A stretch of 64,000 nucleotides of DNA, from assembly GCF_023349185.1 (NCBI RefSeq), contig NZ_JAKIKY010000003.1, positions 62,001-126,000 of the forward strand, written 5' to 3'. The stretch is from Shewanella aquimarina (GTDB taxonomy: Bacteria > Pseudomonadota > Gammaproteobacteria > Enterobacterales > Shewanellaceae). Both the position numbers and the translations under genes were made by a program. The number at the start of each line of letters is the position of its first letter. Position 1 is the first letter of the stretch. Positions 36,470 to 45,261 of the stretch are shown piece after piece. The notes beneath the pieces were generated by a model that was not told the origin of the DNA, did no database searches, and worked only from the letters and a program-made list of their open reading frames with translations.

Positions 36470-38917
36470 TCAGGCCGCTTGATTTTGCGTCTCATCGCTC
36501 AGGGTCTGGGCTCTAAGCTCTTCTGGGGCGAAGTCATCGACGTTGATTGACTTCATGCGGCCTATCTCGGCGCGCTCGAGCAGTGCCACTTCCTCATCGC
36601 TTAAGATCCCCAGCGCCTTACCTTCGGCGGCGAGTTTATCCAGCCACATGAAGGGGTGACGCTTACCGGTCGCCTTGCAGATCTTATCGTGCAGTGGTTC
36701 ACAGGCCAGAATATCTTTAAAGGTCTGCTCCTGAATACCCACAGCATTGAAAGGCGATGGGGTCCAGAATTGGCCCTTACCCAGACGATCACGGCTGGCA
36801 CAAGGGGTTTGCATGATCTTAGCCACCTTATGGTCCAGCACGTCGCTTGGACGTTTAATTGGACGACCAAATGGGAAGAGGATGACTCTCAGTACACGGC
36901 CCAGTCCCATTGGGAAGTTGTTGAGCAGATCGTCCAGCGAGTCTTGCAGCTTGTAGAGGGCATCTTCTACCGCCCACTGTACCAGCGCGAGGTCTTCACT
37001 CTGGCGGCCTTCGTCCTGATAACGCTTCAGGGTGGCAGAAGCCAGATAGAGCTGACTTAGCAGATCCCCCAGACGCGCCGAGACGCGCTCTTTACGCTTG
37101 AGGCCGCCACCAAGGGTCGCCATGGCCAGATCCGATAGCAGTGCCAGGTTGGCGCTGAAACGGTTCATGTGCTGATAGTAACGCTTGGTCTTGTCCTTGT
37201 ATGGGCTATTTGAGAAGTAGCTCGAGGTCAGGCCTAGCCAGAAGCTGCGCACCAGGTTGCTGGTGGTGAAGCCGATATGACCAAAGAGGGCAGAGTCAAA
37301 ATCGTTCAGTGACTTATTAAGGTCCGGATCAAACGCCGCTTCCATCTCGGCTAAGACGTAAGGATGGCAACGAATGGCCCCTTGACCATAGATGATCATC
37401 GAGCGGGTCAGGATGTTCGCGCCTTCAACGGTAATGGCGATAGGTGCCGCCTGATAACCGCGTCCTAGGTAGTTGTTTTCACCCAGACACACGCCCTTAC
37501 CGCCGTGAATGTCCATGGCGTCGATGACGCATTTTTGCATTCTGTCGGTCAGGTGATACTTGACGATGGCTGAGATCACCGAAGGCTTCTCGCCTAGATC
37601 GATACCTGTGGTCGTTAGCGTGGTGACAGCGTCCATCAGGTAGGCGTTACCGCCGATACGTGCCATCGGTTCTTCGATCCCCTCCAGCTTACCGATAGGC
37701 AGCTTGAATTGACGACGAATGCGGGCGTAGGCACCAGTGGCCACGGCTGCGGTCTTGATGCCACCTGCAGAGTTAGAGGGCAGGGTGATGCCGCGACCAA
37801 CAGAGAGGCACTCGACCAGCATGCGCCAGCCCTGACCGGCCATCTCTGGACCACCGATGATGAAATCCAGTGGCACAAATACTTCGTTACCGCGCGTCGG
37901 ACCATTTTGGAACATACAGTTTAGCGGGAAGTGACGACGACCGGTTTCGACACCTGGCACATCCGTTGGGATCAGGGCGCAGGTGATACCGAGCTCTTCC
38001 TTGTCACCCAGTAGCTTGTCGGGATCTTGCAGCTTAAAGGCCAGACCCAGCACGGTAGCGATCGGCGCCAGGGTGATATAACGCTTGTTCCAGGTGAGCT
38101 TCATGCCCAGCACTTCTTCGCCTTGCCATTGGCCTTTACAGACGATACCGAAGTCAGGGATAGCGCCGGCATCCGAACCCGCTTCCGGGCTGGTAAGGGC
38201 GAAACAGGGGACTTCCAGGCCTTTGGCCAGGCGAGGCAGATAATGATCTTGCTGCGCCGGCGTACCATAGTGTTGTAGCAGCTCGCCGGGGCCGAGTGAG
38301 TTGGGTACGCCCACGGTAGATGCTAGCTCGCTGCTAACGCCCGCCAGCTTTTGTAGTACGCGAGACTGGGCATAGGCAGAGAATTCCAGACCACCATATT
38401 TCTTCTTGATGATCATGGCGAAGAAGCCGTTGTCTTTGAGGTATTGCCAGATAGATTCTGGCAGATCGCCGAGTTGGTGAGAAACCTGATGCTGGTTGAG
38501 CATCTTACAGACTTCCTCTACCGGTCCTTCGATAAACGCCTGCTCTTCGGCGGTTAGACGGGCGACAGGGTAGTTGTGAAGCTTCTTCCAGTTGGGTTTA
38601 CCGGCAAAGAGATCCGCTTCCCACCAGGTGGTACCGGCTTCGATCGCTTCTTTCTCGGTGGAAGACATCTCCGGCATGATCCCTTTATAGAGTTTCAGTA
38701 GCGGACGGGTGATCACGCTTTTTCTGAAGGCACCTATGTTGATGGGAAGGGCGATGGCCAAAAAGACCAGCCAAGCAAGAGGGGAAATGCTTGCGGTTGC
38801 TGTACCCAGCGCCATCACGATAGCCGCGATGATGGTCGAGGTCAGCAGGGATACTCTAAGGTAGGCTAAGGCGCCTAATGCAAAGAGCATCACAAAAATC
38901 CAAAGTAAGCTAGTCAC
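36470..38917 (-). CDS. fadE: Acyl-CoA dehydrogenase FadE
   Basis: First enzyme of fatty-acid beta-oxidation, FAD-dependent. The 815 residues match the long FadE type, with two N-terminal hydrophobic segments (about 1-70), then an acyl-CoA dehydrogenase core. Core segments seen are [39 protein letters not shown] and [21 protein letters not shown], followed by the DUF1974-type C-terminal extension. A FadR-like operator lies about 80 bases upstream, and a PsrA-like palindrome further up. It is divergent from yafJ, as these genes are also neighbours in E. coli. Confidence 0.96.
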   Translation of the reverse strand: MTSLLWIFVMLFALGALAYLRVSLLTSTIIAAIVMALGTATASISPLAWLVFLAIALPINIGAFRKSVITRPLLKLYKGIMPEMSSTEKEAIEAGTTWWEADLFAGKPNWKKLHNYPVARLTAEEQAFIEGPVEEVCKMLNQHQVSHQLGDLPESIWQYLKDNGFFAMIIKKKYGGLEFSAYAQSRVLQKLAGVSSELASTVGVPNSLGPGELLQHYGTPAQQDHYLPRLAKGLEVPCFALTSPEAGSDAGAIPDFGIVCKGQWQGEEVLGMKLTWNKRYITLAPIATVLGLAFKLQDPDKLLGDKEELGITCALIPTDVPGVETGRRHFPLNCMFQNGPTRGNEVFVPLDFIIGGPEMAGQGWRMLVECLSVGRGITLPSNSAGGIKTAAVATGAYARIRRQFKLPIGKLEGIEEPMARIGGNAYLMDAVTTLTTTGIDLGEKPSVISAIVKYHLTDRMQKCVIDAMDIHGGKGVCLGENNYLGRGYQAAPIAITVEGANILTRSMIIYGQGAIRCHPYVLAEMEAAFDPDLNKSLNDFDSALFGHIGFTTSNLVRSFWLGLTSSYFSNSPYKDKTKRYYQHMNRFSANLALLSDLAMATLGGGLKRKERVSARLGDLLSQLYLASATLKRYQDEGRQSEDLALVQWAVEDALYKLQDSLDDLLNNFPMGLGRVLRVILFPFGRPIKRPSDVLDHKVAKIMQTPCASRDRLGKGQFWTPSPFNAVGIQEQTFKDILACEPLHDKICKATGKRHPFMWLDKLAAEGKALGILSDEEVALLERAEIGRMKSINVDDFAPEELRAQTLSDETQNQAA

Positions 38918-38993
38918 GGTAATTCTCCTTCAATAGCGACCGAAAGCTGCTCGATGTCAGCATTTTTTATATGACCATAATCACAATTATAGA

Positions 38994-39010
38994 TGCTGGT
39001 CAGACCTGTG
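38994..39010. promoter_or_regulatory. FadR-like operator upstream of fadE
   Basis: TGCTGGTCAGACCTGTG fits the FadR consensus TGGT-N3-ACCA at seven of eight defined core bases and resembles the known E. coli fadL-type site. It lies 77-93 bases before the fadE ATG, in a position able to repress fadE in the absence of long-chain acyl-CoA. Confidence 0.55.
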
Positions 39011-39055
39011 TCGCATAAAATCTAACCCTATGGCGGGTTTTATACAAGCATTTTT

Positions 39056-39069
39056 CAAACAATTGTTTA
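39056..39069. promoter_or_regulatory. PsrA-like palindrome in the fadE-yafJ intergenic region
   Basis: CAAACAATTGTTTA contains a perfect 12-base palindrome and matches the pseudomonad PsrA pattern (C/G)AAAC-N4-GTTT(G/C) at all but the last base. PsrA represses beta-oxidation genes in relatives, which fits fadE, but a chance palindrome in this AT-rich stretch cannot be excluded. Confidence 0.4.
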
Positions 39070-39158
39070 ACTTTTTTGTTGAGGCGAGGATTCCACAAAT
39101 TGGGTCAAGTCGTTAGAATTAATCAAGATAAGCAATTTTAGAGTGAAGGTGTCTTTTT

Positions 39159-39950
39159 ATGTGTGAGTTGCTGGCCATGAGTGCCAATGTGCCCACGGAT
39201 ATCGTATTTAGTTTTACCGGGCTGGCAGAGCGTGGTGGCGTCACCGGGCCACACGTCGATGGTTGGGGGATCACCTTCTATGAGGGCAAGGGGAGTCGTA
39301 CCTTTAAGGATGCTACCCCCAGCAGTCAGTCTCATGTGGCGCAGTTGATCAAGTCCTACCCCATTAAGAGTGAAGTGGTGGTGAGCCATATTCGTCAGGC
39401 GAACCGCGGCTGTGTGTCGCTGGAAAATACCCATCCCTTTACCCGCGAATTGTGGGGACGCTACTGGACCTATGCCCATAATGGTCAGCTGAGCGATTAT
39501 CAGCAAAAATTTGCCGTGAGACGTTACCAGCCAGTCGGCGATACTGATAGCGAGCTGGCGTTTTGCTGGATCTTAGAGAAGGTGGTCGAGCGCTTTGGCG
39601 ATGAGGCGCCATCGGATCTACTGCCCGTGTATCGCTTTATCGCCACCTTGGCCGATGAGATCCGTGCCCTCGGGGTGTTTAACATGATCTTAAGCGATGG
39701 TGAGCACCTGATGAGTTATTGCAGTAACAACCTGTGCCACATTACCCGCCGAGCCCCCTTTGGTAAGGCCAAGCTTATCGATACCGATGTGGTGATCGAT
39801 TTCGACAAAGAGACCACGCCTAACGATATCGTGACCGTTATCGCCACCAGGCCGCTGACCGATAATGAAGACTGGCACATTTTAAAGCCGGGAGAGTGGA
39901 AGCTGTTTGCCCGGGGCGAGATTGTCTTAAGCCAAGAGACCGACGACTAG
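39159..39950 (+). CDS. yafJ: Class II glutamine amidotransferase, YafJ-like
   Basis: A 263-residue Ntn-hydrolase-fold protein. Cys2 (MCELLAMSAN) is the expected N-terminal nucleophile after Met removal. Further family features are HVDGWGITFYEG, SHIRQANRGCVSLENTHPF, WTYAHNGQLSDY and GDTDSELAFCWIL. The acceptor substrate of the ammonia is unknown for this family. It sits divergent to fadE as in E. coli and ends at a shared terminator. Confidence 0.92.
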   Translation: MCELLAMSANVPTDIVFSFTGLAERGGVTGPHVDGWGITFYEGKGSRTFKDATPSSQSHVAQLIKSYPIKSEVVVSHIRQANRGCVSLENTHPFTRELWGRYWTYAHNGQLSDYQQKFAVRRYQPVGDTDSELAFCWILEKVVERFGDEAPSDLLPVYRFIATLADEIRALGVFNMILSDGEHLMSYCSNNLCHITRRAPFGKAKLIDTDVVIDFDKETTPNDIVTVIATRPLTDNEDWHILKPGEWKLFARGEIVLSQETDD

Positions 39951-39969
39951 TCGGCTAAGTGTTTAATAA

Positions 39970-39993
39970 AAGAAGGGGCCTAGGCCCCTTTTT
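39970..39993. terminator. Bidirectional terminator after yafJ
   Basis: Palindromic stem AAGGGGCC-TAGGCCCCTT with A and T runs on the two sides, between convergent yafJ and the DUF3108 gene. Confidence 0.88.
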
Positions 39994-40043
39994 AATGCTG
40001 CTCGCGCAAGCTTTGCGACAATTGACTCTTGCTATGACCCTGG

Positions 40044-40841
40044 CTATGACTTTGGCGGCATCTGGGGTGGCGTATCGGCGGCGACTTTTGGCTGCTCCGT
40101 GGTTTGTTTATCGGTTTGCGCCATGATCGGCTCGCTGTAGTGATAATTTAGCAGCTGGATATCCAGCTGTTTGCTGCCTTTCTCGAAGTGGGTGAGTCTG
40201 ACGGGCAGGTAGCCGAGTTTGGGGGACATCCAGAAAAAGGTTTGGCGCTTGTCGTTGTCACGCACGACTTCTATCTTGACCGTCTCATAGGTGCCGCTCG
40301 GGAGCACCATGCGCTCCTTACTGACCACCTTGAAGTCATATTCATCGATCTCGCCGCTCTTGAGCATCTTGTAGTGCAGCTTGTCGCTGCCCTTCATGAT
40401 ATCGAGCCTAAATTGCAGTTGTACCATCAGGGGGTCGAAGAGATCCTGCGTATAGGGAAACTTAGCCCTTTCATCCTTATAGCGGCTATGTACCAGTTTT
40501 TGATCGAGCACATAGGCCGACTGCTCCTGATAGTCTGAGCCGGTACCGCTGCGGTTATGGATATAACGCATGGGCACCAGCTGTCCTCCCTCCTCGCTGA
40601 AGGTACTGATGACGGTGCGCTTATCCCATAGCATCAGCAGGCTGACATCGCTGTCGAAACGGTATTGGTACAAGTTATCCTGGGGCGCCGGCAGTTGATA
40701 GCGTGCCTTGCCCAGTTCTATGCTGCCATAGTTCACCTGATACTCCGCCGTGTGCGGGGTTAAGGGGGATTCATCGGCCTGCGCGCTTAAGGCAATGGCA
40801 CAGAAAGATGAAATCATGAATGCGGATTTGAATATCGACAA
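40044..40841 (-). CDS. DUF3108 periplasmic protein
   Basis: A secreted protein of about 265 residues. I chose the TTG at 40841 because GGGAG lies six bases before it and it gives a proper signal peptide (Lys in the n-region, hydrophobic core ISSFCAIALSAQA). An ATG eight codons later would remove the charged n-region, and a longer frame would overlap the neighbouring gene. Mature features include AEYQVNYGSIELGKARYQL and TVKIEVVRDNDKRQTFFWMSP, matching DUF3108, which has an unknown, probably envelope-related role. Pro/Gln-rich tail. It follows the alkyltransferase-like gene by 23 bases and may be cotranscribed. Confidence 0.87.
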   Translation of the reverse strand: MSIFKSAFMISSFCAIALSAQADESPLTPHTAEYQVNYGSIELGKARYQLPAPQDNLYQYRFDSDVSLLMLWDKRTVISTFSEEGGQLVPMRYIHNRSGTGSDYQEQSAYVLDQKLVHSRYKDERAKFPYTQDLFDPLMVQLQFRLDIMKGSDKLHYKMLKSGEIDEYDFKVVSKERMVLPSGTYETVKIEVVRDNDKRQTFFWMSPKLGYLPVRLTHFEKGSKQLDIQLLNYHYSEPIMAQTDKQTTEQPKVAADTPPQMPPKS

Positions 40842-40864
40842 GGCCTTCTCCCGATCACGATAAG

Positions 40865-41215
40865 TTAAAAGGGTAATGCAAACACTAGGGTCGCCAGATC
40901 CGGCTGCCACTCATACTTGGACAGCTTTACCCGACCTCGGTTCACTTCTATCGCTTCACTTCTTAATCTCTGCATCTGCTCGATAAAATGGGGGCTGGTC
41001 TCGGGAAAGGCGATCTTGCCCTGGCTGTTGATCACTCGATGCCAGGGGAGCGCTAACGTATCGGGCGCCATCTTGAGGGCGCGAGAGACATAGCGTGCTC
41101 GCCCTGGCAGGCCGGCGAGATCGGCTATCTTGCCATAGGAGCTGACATGCCCCTCGGGGATCAGGGCAACCACGTGCCATATCTTGGCCATGGGCGATAA
41201 CTGTGTCTGATTCAC
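40865..41215 (-). CDS. Alkyltransferase-like (ATL) DNA-binding protein
   Basis: A 116-residue homologue of the DNA-binding domain of O6-alkylguanine-DNA alkyltransferase. The helix-turn-helix and hinge are seen in PEGHVSSYGKIADLAGLPGRAR. The active-site PCHR of true transferases is PWHR here (LALPWHRVINSQGK), so it cannot accept an alkyl group. ATL proteins instead flag O6-alkylguanine for nucleotide excision repair (known for ATL family members such as Atl1 and E. coli YbaZ). Confidence 0.93.
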   Translation of the reverse strand: MNQTQLSPMAKIWHVVALIPEGHVSSYGKIADLAGLPGRARYVSRALKMAPDTLALPWHRVINSQGKIAFPETSPHFIEQMQRLRSEAIEVNRGRVKLSKYEWQPDLATLVFALPF

Positions 41216-41363
41216 GCTGTCTCCGTTCTGGCCTTAAGGCATCTCATTGTCAAGGAAATGCTTAGTTAGCCTGAGTTTAATGTGTCTTGCCAGGCGTTTG
41301 CTAGGTGCAATGGCTATGTTCTGATAGTAAACCAGTTTCTAGATAATTTCTAAGGATAACGGG

Positions 41364-41456
41364 GTGAGTGAAGTGAAGGCTGGACGCTTTAACCGTCGCT
41401 GGTATTGGCTTGAGTATGTATGGAGTGGGATGACAGACAGGTCGATGGGACTTTGA
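41364..41456 (+). CDS. Possible 30-residue Trp-rich small ORF
   Basis: In the 338-base gap between the ATL and POT-transporter genes, a GTG at 41364 preceded by AAGGATAACGGG opens a frame reading MSEVKAGRFNRRWYWLEYVW and ten more residues to a TGA. The peptide is basic then aromatic, and its 3' end enters a strong hairpin (41433-41465). It could be a genuine small protein, part of a small RNA, or chance; I see no homologue I recognise. Confidence 0.25.
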   Translation: MSEVKAGRFNRRWYWLEYVWSGMTDRSMGL

Positions 41457-41465
41457 CCTGTCTGT
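41433..41465. terminator. Strong intergenic hairpin (11-bp stem)
   Basis: ACAGACAGGTC and GACCTGTCTGT form a perfect 11-bp stem with an 11-base loop. It has only a weak T tract (TTGCTT), so it could be an imperfect terminator for the POT transporter (minus) or for a plus-strand small transcript, or an RNA structure. Confidence 0.5.
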
Positions 41466-41553
41466 TGCTTGATTATCGGTTTATTGCCTGTCTGCTAATA
41501 CCAAGATAAATCTCGCCTTTTTTGATAAGCATTTTTCAACTGGCATCTGTCGA

Positions 41554-43281
41554 CTAGCTCTGTGCGCCTAAGGCATTAGGCTGCGCCGGCGATAACGCCT
41601 GTTTGGCTCCGATACGATGAAACAGCACTAGCCCTATGGCGGCCAGCAGGCCAAATCCGCCTATGATGTACCACATTAAGGCGGGCTGGTTTGCGCCCTT
41701 GGCGATTTCGGCGTAGAGGTAGCCAGATAGCGGGCCAGCCAGCAAGAAGCCGATGGCCGATGAGACAAAATAGTAACCCATAAACATCGCCTTCTTATCC
41801 TGGGGGGCAAAGCTGGCCACATATTCCTGACTCTTAGGTGAGGCCACCATCTCACCGATGGAAAATACCAAGATGGAGGTGAGTACCATGGCGCCGCCCA
41901 TGAGTATGCCGTGGGCGAGTCCGCCTAGCGCCGTGCCTAGCCCAAGAATCAGGGTGCCAGCCACCAAAACCGGCAGCGGACTGAATCGCTCGGCGATGCG
42001 GCTCACCATCACCTGCATCAACACGATAGAGAGAAAATTGAGCCCGATAAGGTACTCGGGGTTTATCTGGCGATACTGCAGGGCAAACTGCTGAGCATAT
42101 TGACTGGCGAGCTCTGGCGCTTGCGCGATAATTCCTAACGCCTCCCCGAGTTCTTCTCTTGGGATCATCACCTTGGCATGCACCAGATCGAAGTAGGCGT
42201 CTGACAGGCTCAGGCTACCGGCGCCATAGGCCTTTGCCGTACCGAGCAGTTCGTCACCGAGTAGCGTGATATCCACGGGGGCGAAGAAGTCGAGCAGTCC
42301 GGGCCAGGGGGCTAGCATGGCGACTAGGTCCGAGGTATCGACAAAATCGCGAATATAGATGGGCAGGGTGATGAAGATCTGTTGGTAGACCATCCAGAAG
42401 CCGGAAAGGATAAGCAGGTAGATCACGAAGGGCTTGTTGCCAAGGGCGATCTTCTGCAGATACCAGGGCAGTTGCTTGTCAGATTTGGCGAGGGCATTCC
42501 AGATCATATGCAGGCTAAACCACACCAGGTAGATGGTCAGGCACTGCTCGCCGCTGATCCACTTGGCGCCGTAGGAGAGCAGGATCACTAAGGTGCCGAA
42601 AAACAGCAGGGCGAAACGGGCATTGCCCAGCACCTCTTGAATATCCCTGAATACCTGAGACAGTGACTTACCCCGCTGCTGGTGAGGATTGGTCGGTTCG
42701 TGATAGAAGAAGAGTGCCGGAATGAAATTTATGCCGATCCAGATTGCCGACATGATGAAGACCCAGTCCCAGCTGATGGCGCGGACATAGCCGGCGATGA
42801 AGGGGCCGAGGAAGCCGCCCACATTGACCATCATATAGAAGATGCCAAAACCCAGGCCTCGGTTGGTGTGATCTGTGGTGCGTGCCACAGTGCCCGTCAC
42901 CACAGGTTTAAAGCAGGCTGCGCCGATGGCGACCCCCATGAAGGCGATGAAGAAGCCGCTAAAGCTGCTCACCTGACCTAGGAGGAAATAGCTGGGGCAC
43001 ATGATGGCGTAGGCGATAAGAAACATCTTACGGTAGCCATAGCGATCGGCCAGTGCACCGGTAAGTACAGGAAACAGGTAGAGAAAGAAGGGGATCATTC
43101 CCTGCAGCAGGCCACGCTCCTGTTCGCTAAAGCCTAAGCCGCCTTGGTGAGCAGGAGAGGTCATATAGAGGGAGGAGAGGGTAAAGAAGCCATACCAGGC
43201 GAGACGCTCGAAGATCTCCATGGTATTGGCCACATAAAAGGTACTGGGCAGAGGGGTACGTATAGGGGTCGTCATCATCAT
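41554..43281 (-). CDS. POT/PTR-family MFS transporter (probable peptide/H+ symporter)
   Basis: A 575-residue inner-membrane protein with 12 or more helices. The family start motif is seen as MEIFERLAWYGFFTL, followed by PVLTGALADRYGYRKMF (the MFS loop 2-3 motif) and GAACFKPVVTGTVART. A central 70-residue insert between helices (about 320-390) is larger than usual. Three consecutive ATG codons are possible starts. POT proteins import di- and tripeptides with protons, but substrate specificity is not deducible. Confidence 0.85.
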   Translation of the reverse strand: MMMTTPIRTPLPSTFYVANTMEIFERLAWYGFFTLSSLYMTSPAHQGGLGFSEQERGLLQGMIPFFLYLFPVLTGALADRYGYRKMFLIAYAIMCPSYFLLGQVSSFSGFFIAFMGVAIGAACFKPVVTGTVARTTDHTNRGLGFGIFYMMVNVGGFLGPFIAGYVRAISWDWVFIMSAIWIGINFIPALFFYHEPTNPHQQRGKSLSQVFRDIQEVLGNARFALLFFGTLVILLSYGAKWISGEQCLTIYLVWFSLHMIWNALAKSDKQLPWYLQKIALGNKPFVIYLLILSGFWMVYQQIFITLPIYIRDFVDTSDLVAMLAPWPGLLDFFAPVDITLLGDELLGTAKAYGAGSLSLSDAYFDLVHAKVMIPREELGEALGIIAQAPELASQYAQQFALQYRQINPEYLIGLNFLSIVLMQVMVSRIAERFSPLPVLVAGTLILGLGTALGGLAHGILMGGAMVLTSILVFSIGEMVASPKSQEYVASFAPQDKKAMFMGYYFVSSAIGFLLAGPLSGYLYAEIAKGANQPALMWYIIGGFGLLAAIGLVLFHRIGAKQALSPAQPNALGAQS

Positions 43282-43454
43282 TCTCGTATATTGTATACAT
43301 TTATCTGGTCATGCTATCGACTTGAGCGATGAAATACAAGTCGGCTGCAAGGCTTGGCCTGAAGGGAAAACCCGATTGCGGTTGCCTTTAATGTGATTTC
43401 GGTCATAATGGCACCACTTTATATGCCTAATTTGATTAACCAGAACCTGAGACT

Positions 43455-43946
43455 ATGCCTGTACTCGATATATTGACCATTCCTGATGAGCGCCTGAAAC
43501 GTAAGGCCAAGCCCGTAGAAGACATTGCCGCCGTGCAAGGTTTTATCGATGATCTGATCGAAACCATGTACCACACAGACGATGGCATTGGGCTCGCCGC
43601 TACTCAGGTGGGCAGCGAACACGCCATCTTAGTGATCGATCTGTCTGAGGATCGCGATCAGCCCATCGTGGTGATCAATCCTGAGTTCGTCGAGCGTTCG
43701 GGCGAGATCGTCGGCGAAGAGGGCTGTCTCTCAATTCCTGGCTACCGCGCCAAGGTGACACGTTTCGAAAAGGTGAAGGTCAAGGCGCTTAACCGTCAGG
43801 GTGAGGCCTTTGAGATCGAGAGCGATGACTTCCTGGCAATCGTGCTGCAACACGAGATGGATCATCTCGATGGCAAGGTCTTTATCGAGCACCTGTCGCC
43901 CCTCAAGCAGCAGATAGCGCTCAAGAAGGTCAAGAAATACCGTTGA
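43455..43946 (+). CDS. def: Peptide deformylase
   Basis: Removes the formyl group from nascent N-termini. All three motifs are intact: [19 protein letters not shown] (metal Cys) and QHEMDHLDG (HExxH metal site). Length 163 is normal. No fmt gene is adjacent, so this may be a second, stand-alone deformylase; that cannot be decided from one window. Followed by a terminator. Confidence 0.95.
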   Translation: MPVLDILTIPDERLKRKAKPVEDIAAVQGFIDDLIETMYHTDDGIGLAATQVGSEHAILVIDLSEDRDQPIVVINPEFVERSGEIVGEEGCLSIPGYRAKVTRFEKVKVKALNRQGEAFEIESDDFLAIVLQHEMDHLDGKVFIEHLSPLKQQIALKKVKKYR

Positions 43947-43964
43947 TCGACGCCGATAACCGAT

Positions 43965-43990
43965 AAAGCCACCTTAGGGTGGTTTTTTTG
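43965..43990 (+). terminator. Terminator after def
   Basis: Hairpin CCACC-TTAG-GGTGG preceded by AAAG and followed by seven T residues, about 20 bases after the def stop. Confidence 0.85.
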
Positions 43991-44203
43991 TGCCTGCGCG
44001 GTGTGAATCCCGCGCTTTGACTTCAATGAGCCGCTGCAACTGATTGTCGCAAAACAGCTATCTCTGTTCACCGATGAAAATCAGTGGCTAGCTTGCCCTC
44101 TTGCTTAAGCCAGAGGCAGAGAGTGCGGCTTATGCCGTCAAGCAGTGGAAGGATCTCGAAAGAGCACCCGTTTTCGGGCTTGTGATCTGCCCATTTATAA
44201 ATA

Positions 44204-44223
44204 TACTGTATTTATATACAGTA
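44204..44223 (+). promoter_or_regulatory. LexA (SOS) box of the imuA-imuB-dnaE2 operon
   Basis: TACTGTATTTATATACAGTA contains CTG-N10-CAG with the preferred alternating T/A core, very near the gammaproteobacterial LexA consensus CTGTATATATATACAG. It is 237 bases upstream of imuA, in the correct orientation to control the operon, which is SOS-regulated in other bacteria. Confidence 0.88.
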
Positions 44224-44321
44224 TTGTTTCGATTTCCATGTTTAAGGTAAGCAGGGTTAGCGCTGCCTGGGAAAGATGCCAGATTGATGTCGTGGCTCTG
44301 TTACGGTCCAGCTGCGGTATA

Positions 44322-44377
44322 AGTCGTGGTTCAGTCGTGATTGGGTCGTGACTAGGTCATGATTCAGTCGCGATTAG
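44322..44377. repeat. Degenerate 11-bp tandem repeat in the imuA leader
   Basis: Five units of about 11 bases: AGTCGTGGTTC, AGTCGTGATTGG, GTCGTGACTAG, GTCATGATTC and AGTCGCGATTAG. They lie between the LexA box and the imuA start and contain no gene. Confidence 0.65.
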
Positions 44378-44457
44378 CTCTTGGCATCTTAGTGTTAACA
44401 GCTCAAGGCTAACAACTCAGCCATCCCTTAAGCGAATCGAATGAGAGCGGGTGCATC

Positions 44458-45261
44458 ATGGCCTTGGCAGATCTTCAACTTGAACGTTTACTCCAGCGCG
44501 CCGATCTTTGGCGCGGCGATGCCTATCATCCCCAGCAAGAGGGGCAGGATAGCGGTTATCCTGAGCTTAATCGCCATCTAGGGCAGGGAGGCTGGCCTAA
44601 TCAGGGGCTATGCGAAATCTTCTCTGCCAGCGAGGGGATTGGCGAGCTGAGCCTTGTACTGCCGCTGATGCGCCGCCTGATCCCTAACGCATCGACCGAA
44701 GGTTGTGGTACCGGGCTGGTGAGCCTGGTGGCGCCGCCTCATGTGCCTTATCCCCAAGCGTTAGCGATGCAGGGCATAGATATCAGCCGTCTCTTGTGGA
44801 TCGACACCCAGGCGGTGAAGGAGCAGCTATGGGCGCTCGAGCAGATCTTAACTAGCGGCGTCTCGCCTCTGGTCTTATGTTGGCTTAAGGAGCTCAGTGT
44901 CAGTCAGGCCAGGCGCTTGCAGCTTGCCTGCGAGAAGGGCGAGAGTCTGTGTTTCTGCTATCTGCCAGATAAGATGAAGGAGCAGGCCCATCCCGTGCCG
45001 CTGCGGATCGCCTTGCAGGCTAACACCGAGGCAGGAACAGATAAGCCGCTCGAGACCCAGGTAGATATTTTAAAGCGCCGTGGTGGTTGGCCGGCGCCGG
45101 GCTTTTCCTTATCGCTTCTGCCCGAGCTATTGGCTCAGAGCCTGATGCTCGATGTGGCTACAGAGAGGGGACGGGAGAAGGAATGGGAGGATGAACTGGA
45201 TAGGAAGCTGGATAGACCTCAGGAGAGCGCCCAAGTCTTGCAAGGTCCCTGGAGTGCTTAG
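44458..45261 (+). CDS. imuA: ImuA, translesion-synthesis accessory protein (RecA/SulA-like)
   Basis: First gene of the SOS mutagenesis cassette that replaces umuDC in many bacteria. The 267-residue protein has the ImuA pattern: YPELNRHLGQGGWPNQGLCE, EIFSASEGIGELSLVLPLMR (a degenerate P-loop-like region) and a SulA/RecA-like core with GISPLVL-type segments. Identity is supported chiefly by position: its TAG stop is followed immediately by the imuB ATG, and dnaE2 follows. A LexA box lies upstream. The Shine-Dalgarno is weak (GAGAGCGGGT). Confidence 0.9.
   Translation: MALADLQLERLLQRADLWRGDAYHPQQEGQDSGYPELNRHLGQGGWPNQGLCEIFSASEGIGELSLVLPLMRRLIPNASTEGCGTGLVSLVAPPHVPYPQALAMQGIDISRLLWIDTQAVKEQLWALEQILTSGVSPLVLCWLKELSVSQARRLQLACEKGESLCFCYLPDKMKEQAHPVPLRIALQANTEAGTDKPLETQVDILKRRGGWPAPGFSLSLLPELLAQSLMLDVATERGREKEWEDELDRKLDRPQESAQVLQGPWSA

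Larger units (their letters stand above)
43991..44457 (+). other. Gap upstream of imuA: coding-like remnant, LexA box and short repeat
   Basis: This 467-base stretch has no convincing gene. From about 44025 one frame reads NEPLQLIVAKQLSLFTDENQ up to a stop at 44106. A +1 frame then continues PEAESAAYAVKQWKDLERAP to about 44170. The composition looks like a decayed coding region with a frameshift, but I do not recognise it. A LexA box follows at 44204 and an 11-base degenerate repeat at 44322. Confidence 0.4.

Noticed and set aside
41491..41500. CTAATACCAA, like the tip of the repeat at 36215
   Set aside because: No matching opposite end occurs within several hundred bases, so a second element is not supported.
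44145..44351. A 68-codon frame across the LexA box
   Set aside because: An SOS operator and a tandem repeat lie inside it, and the predicted peptide resembles no protein I know.
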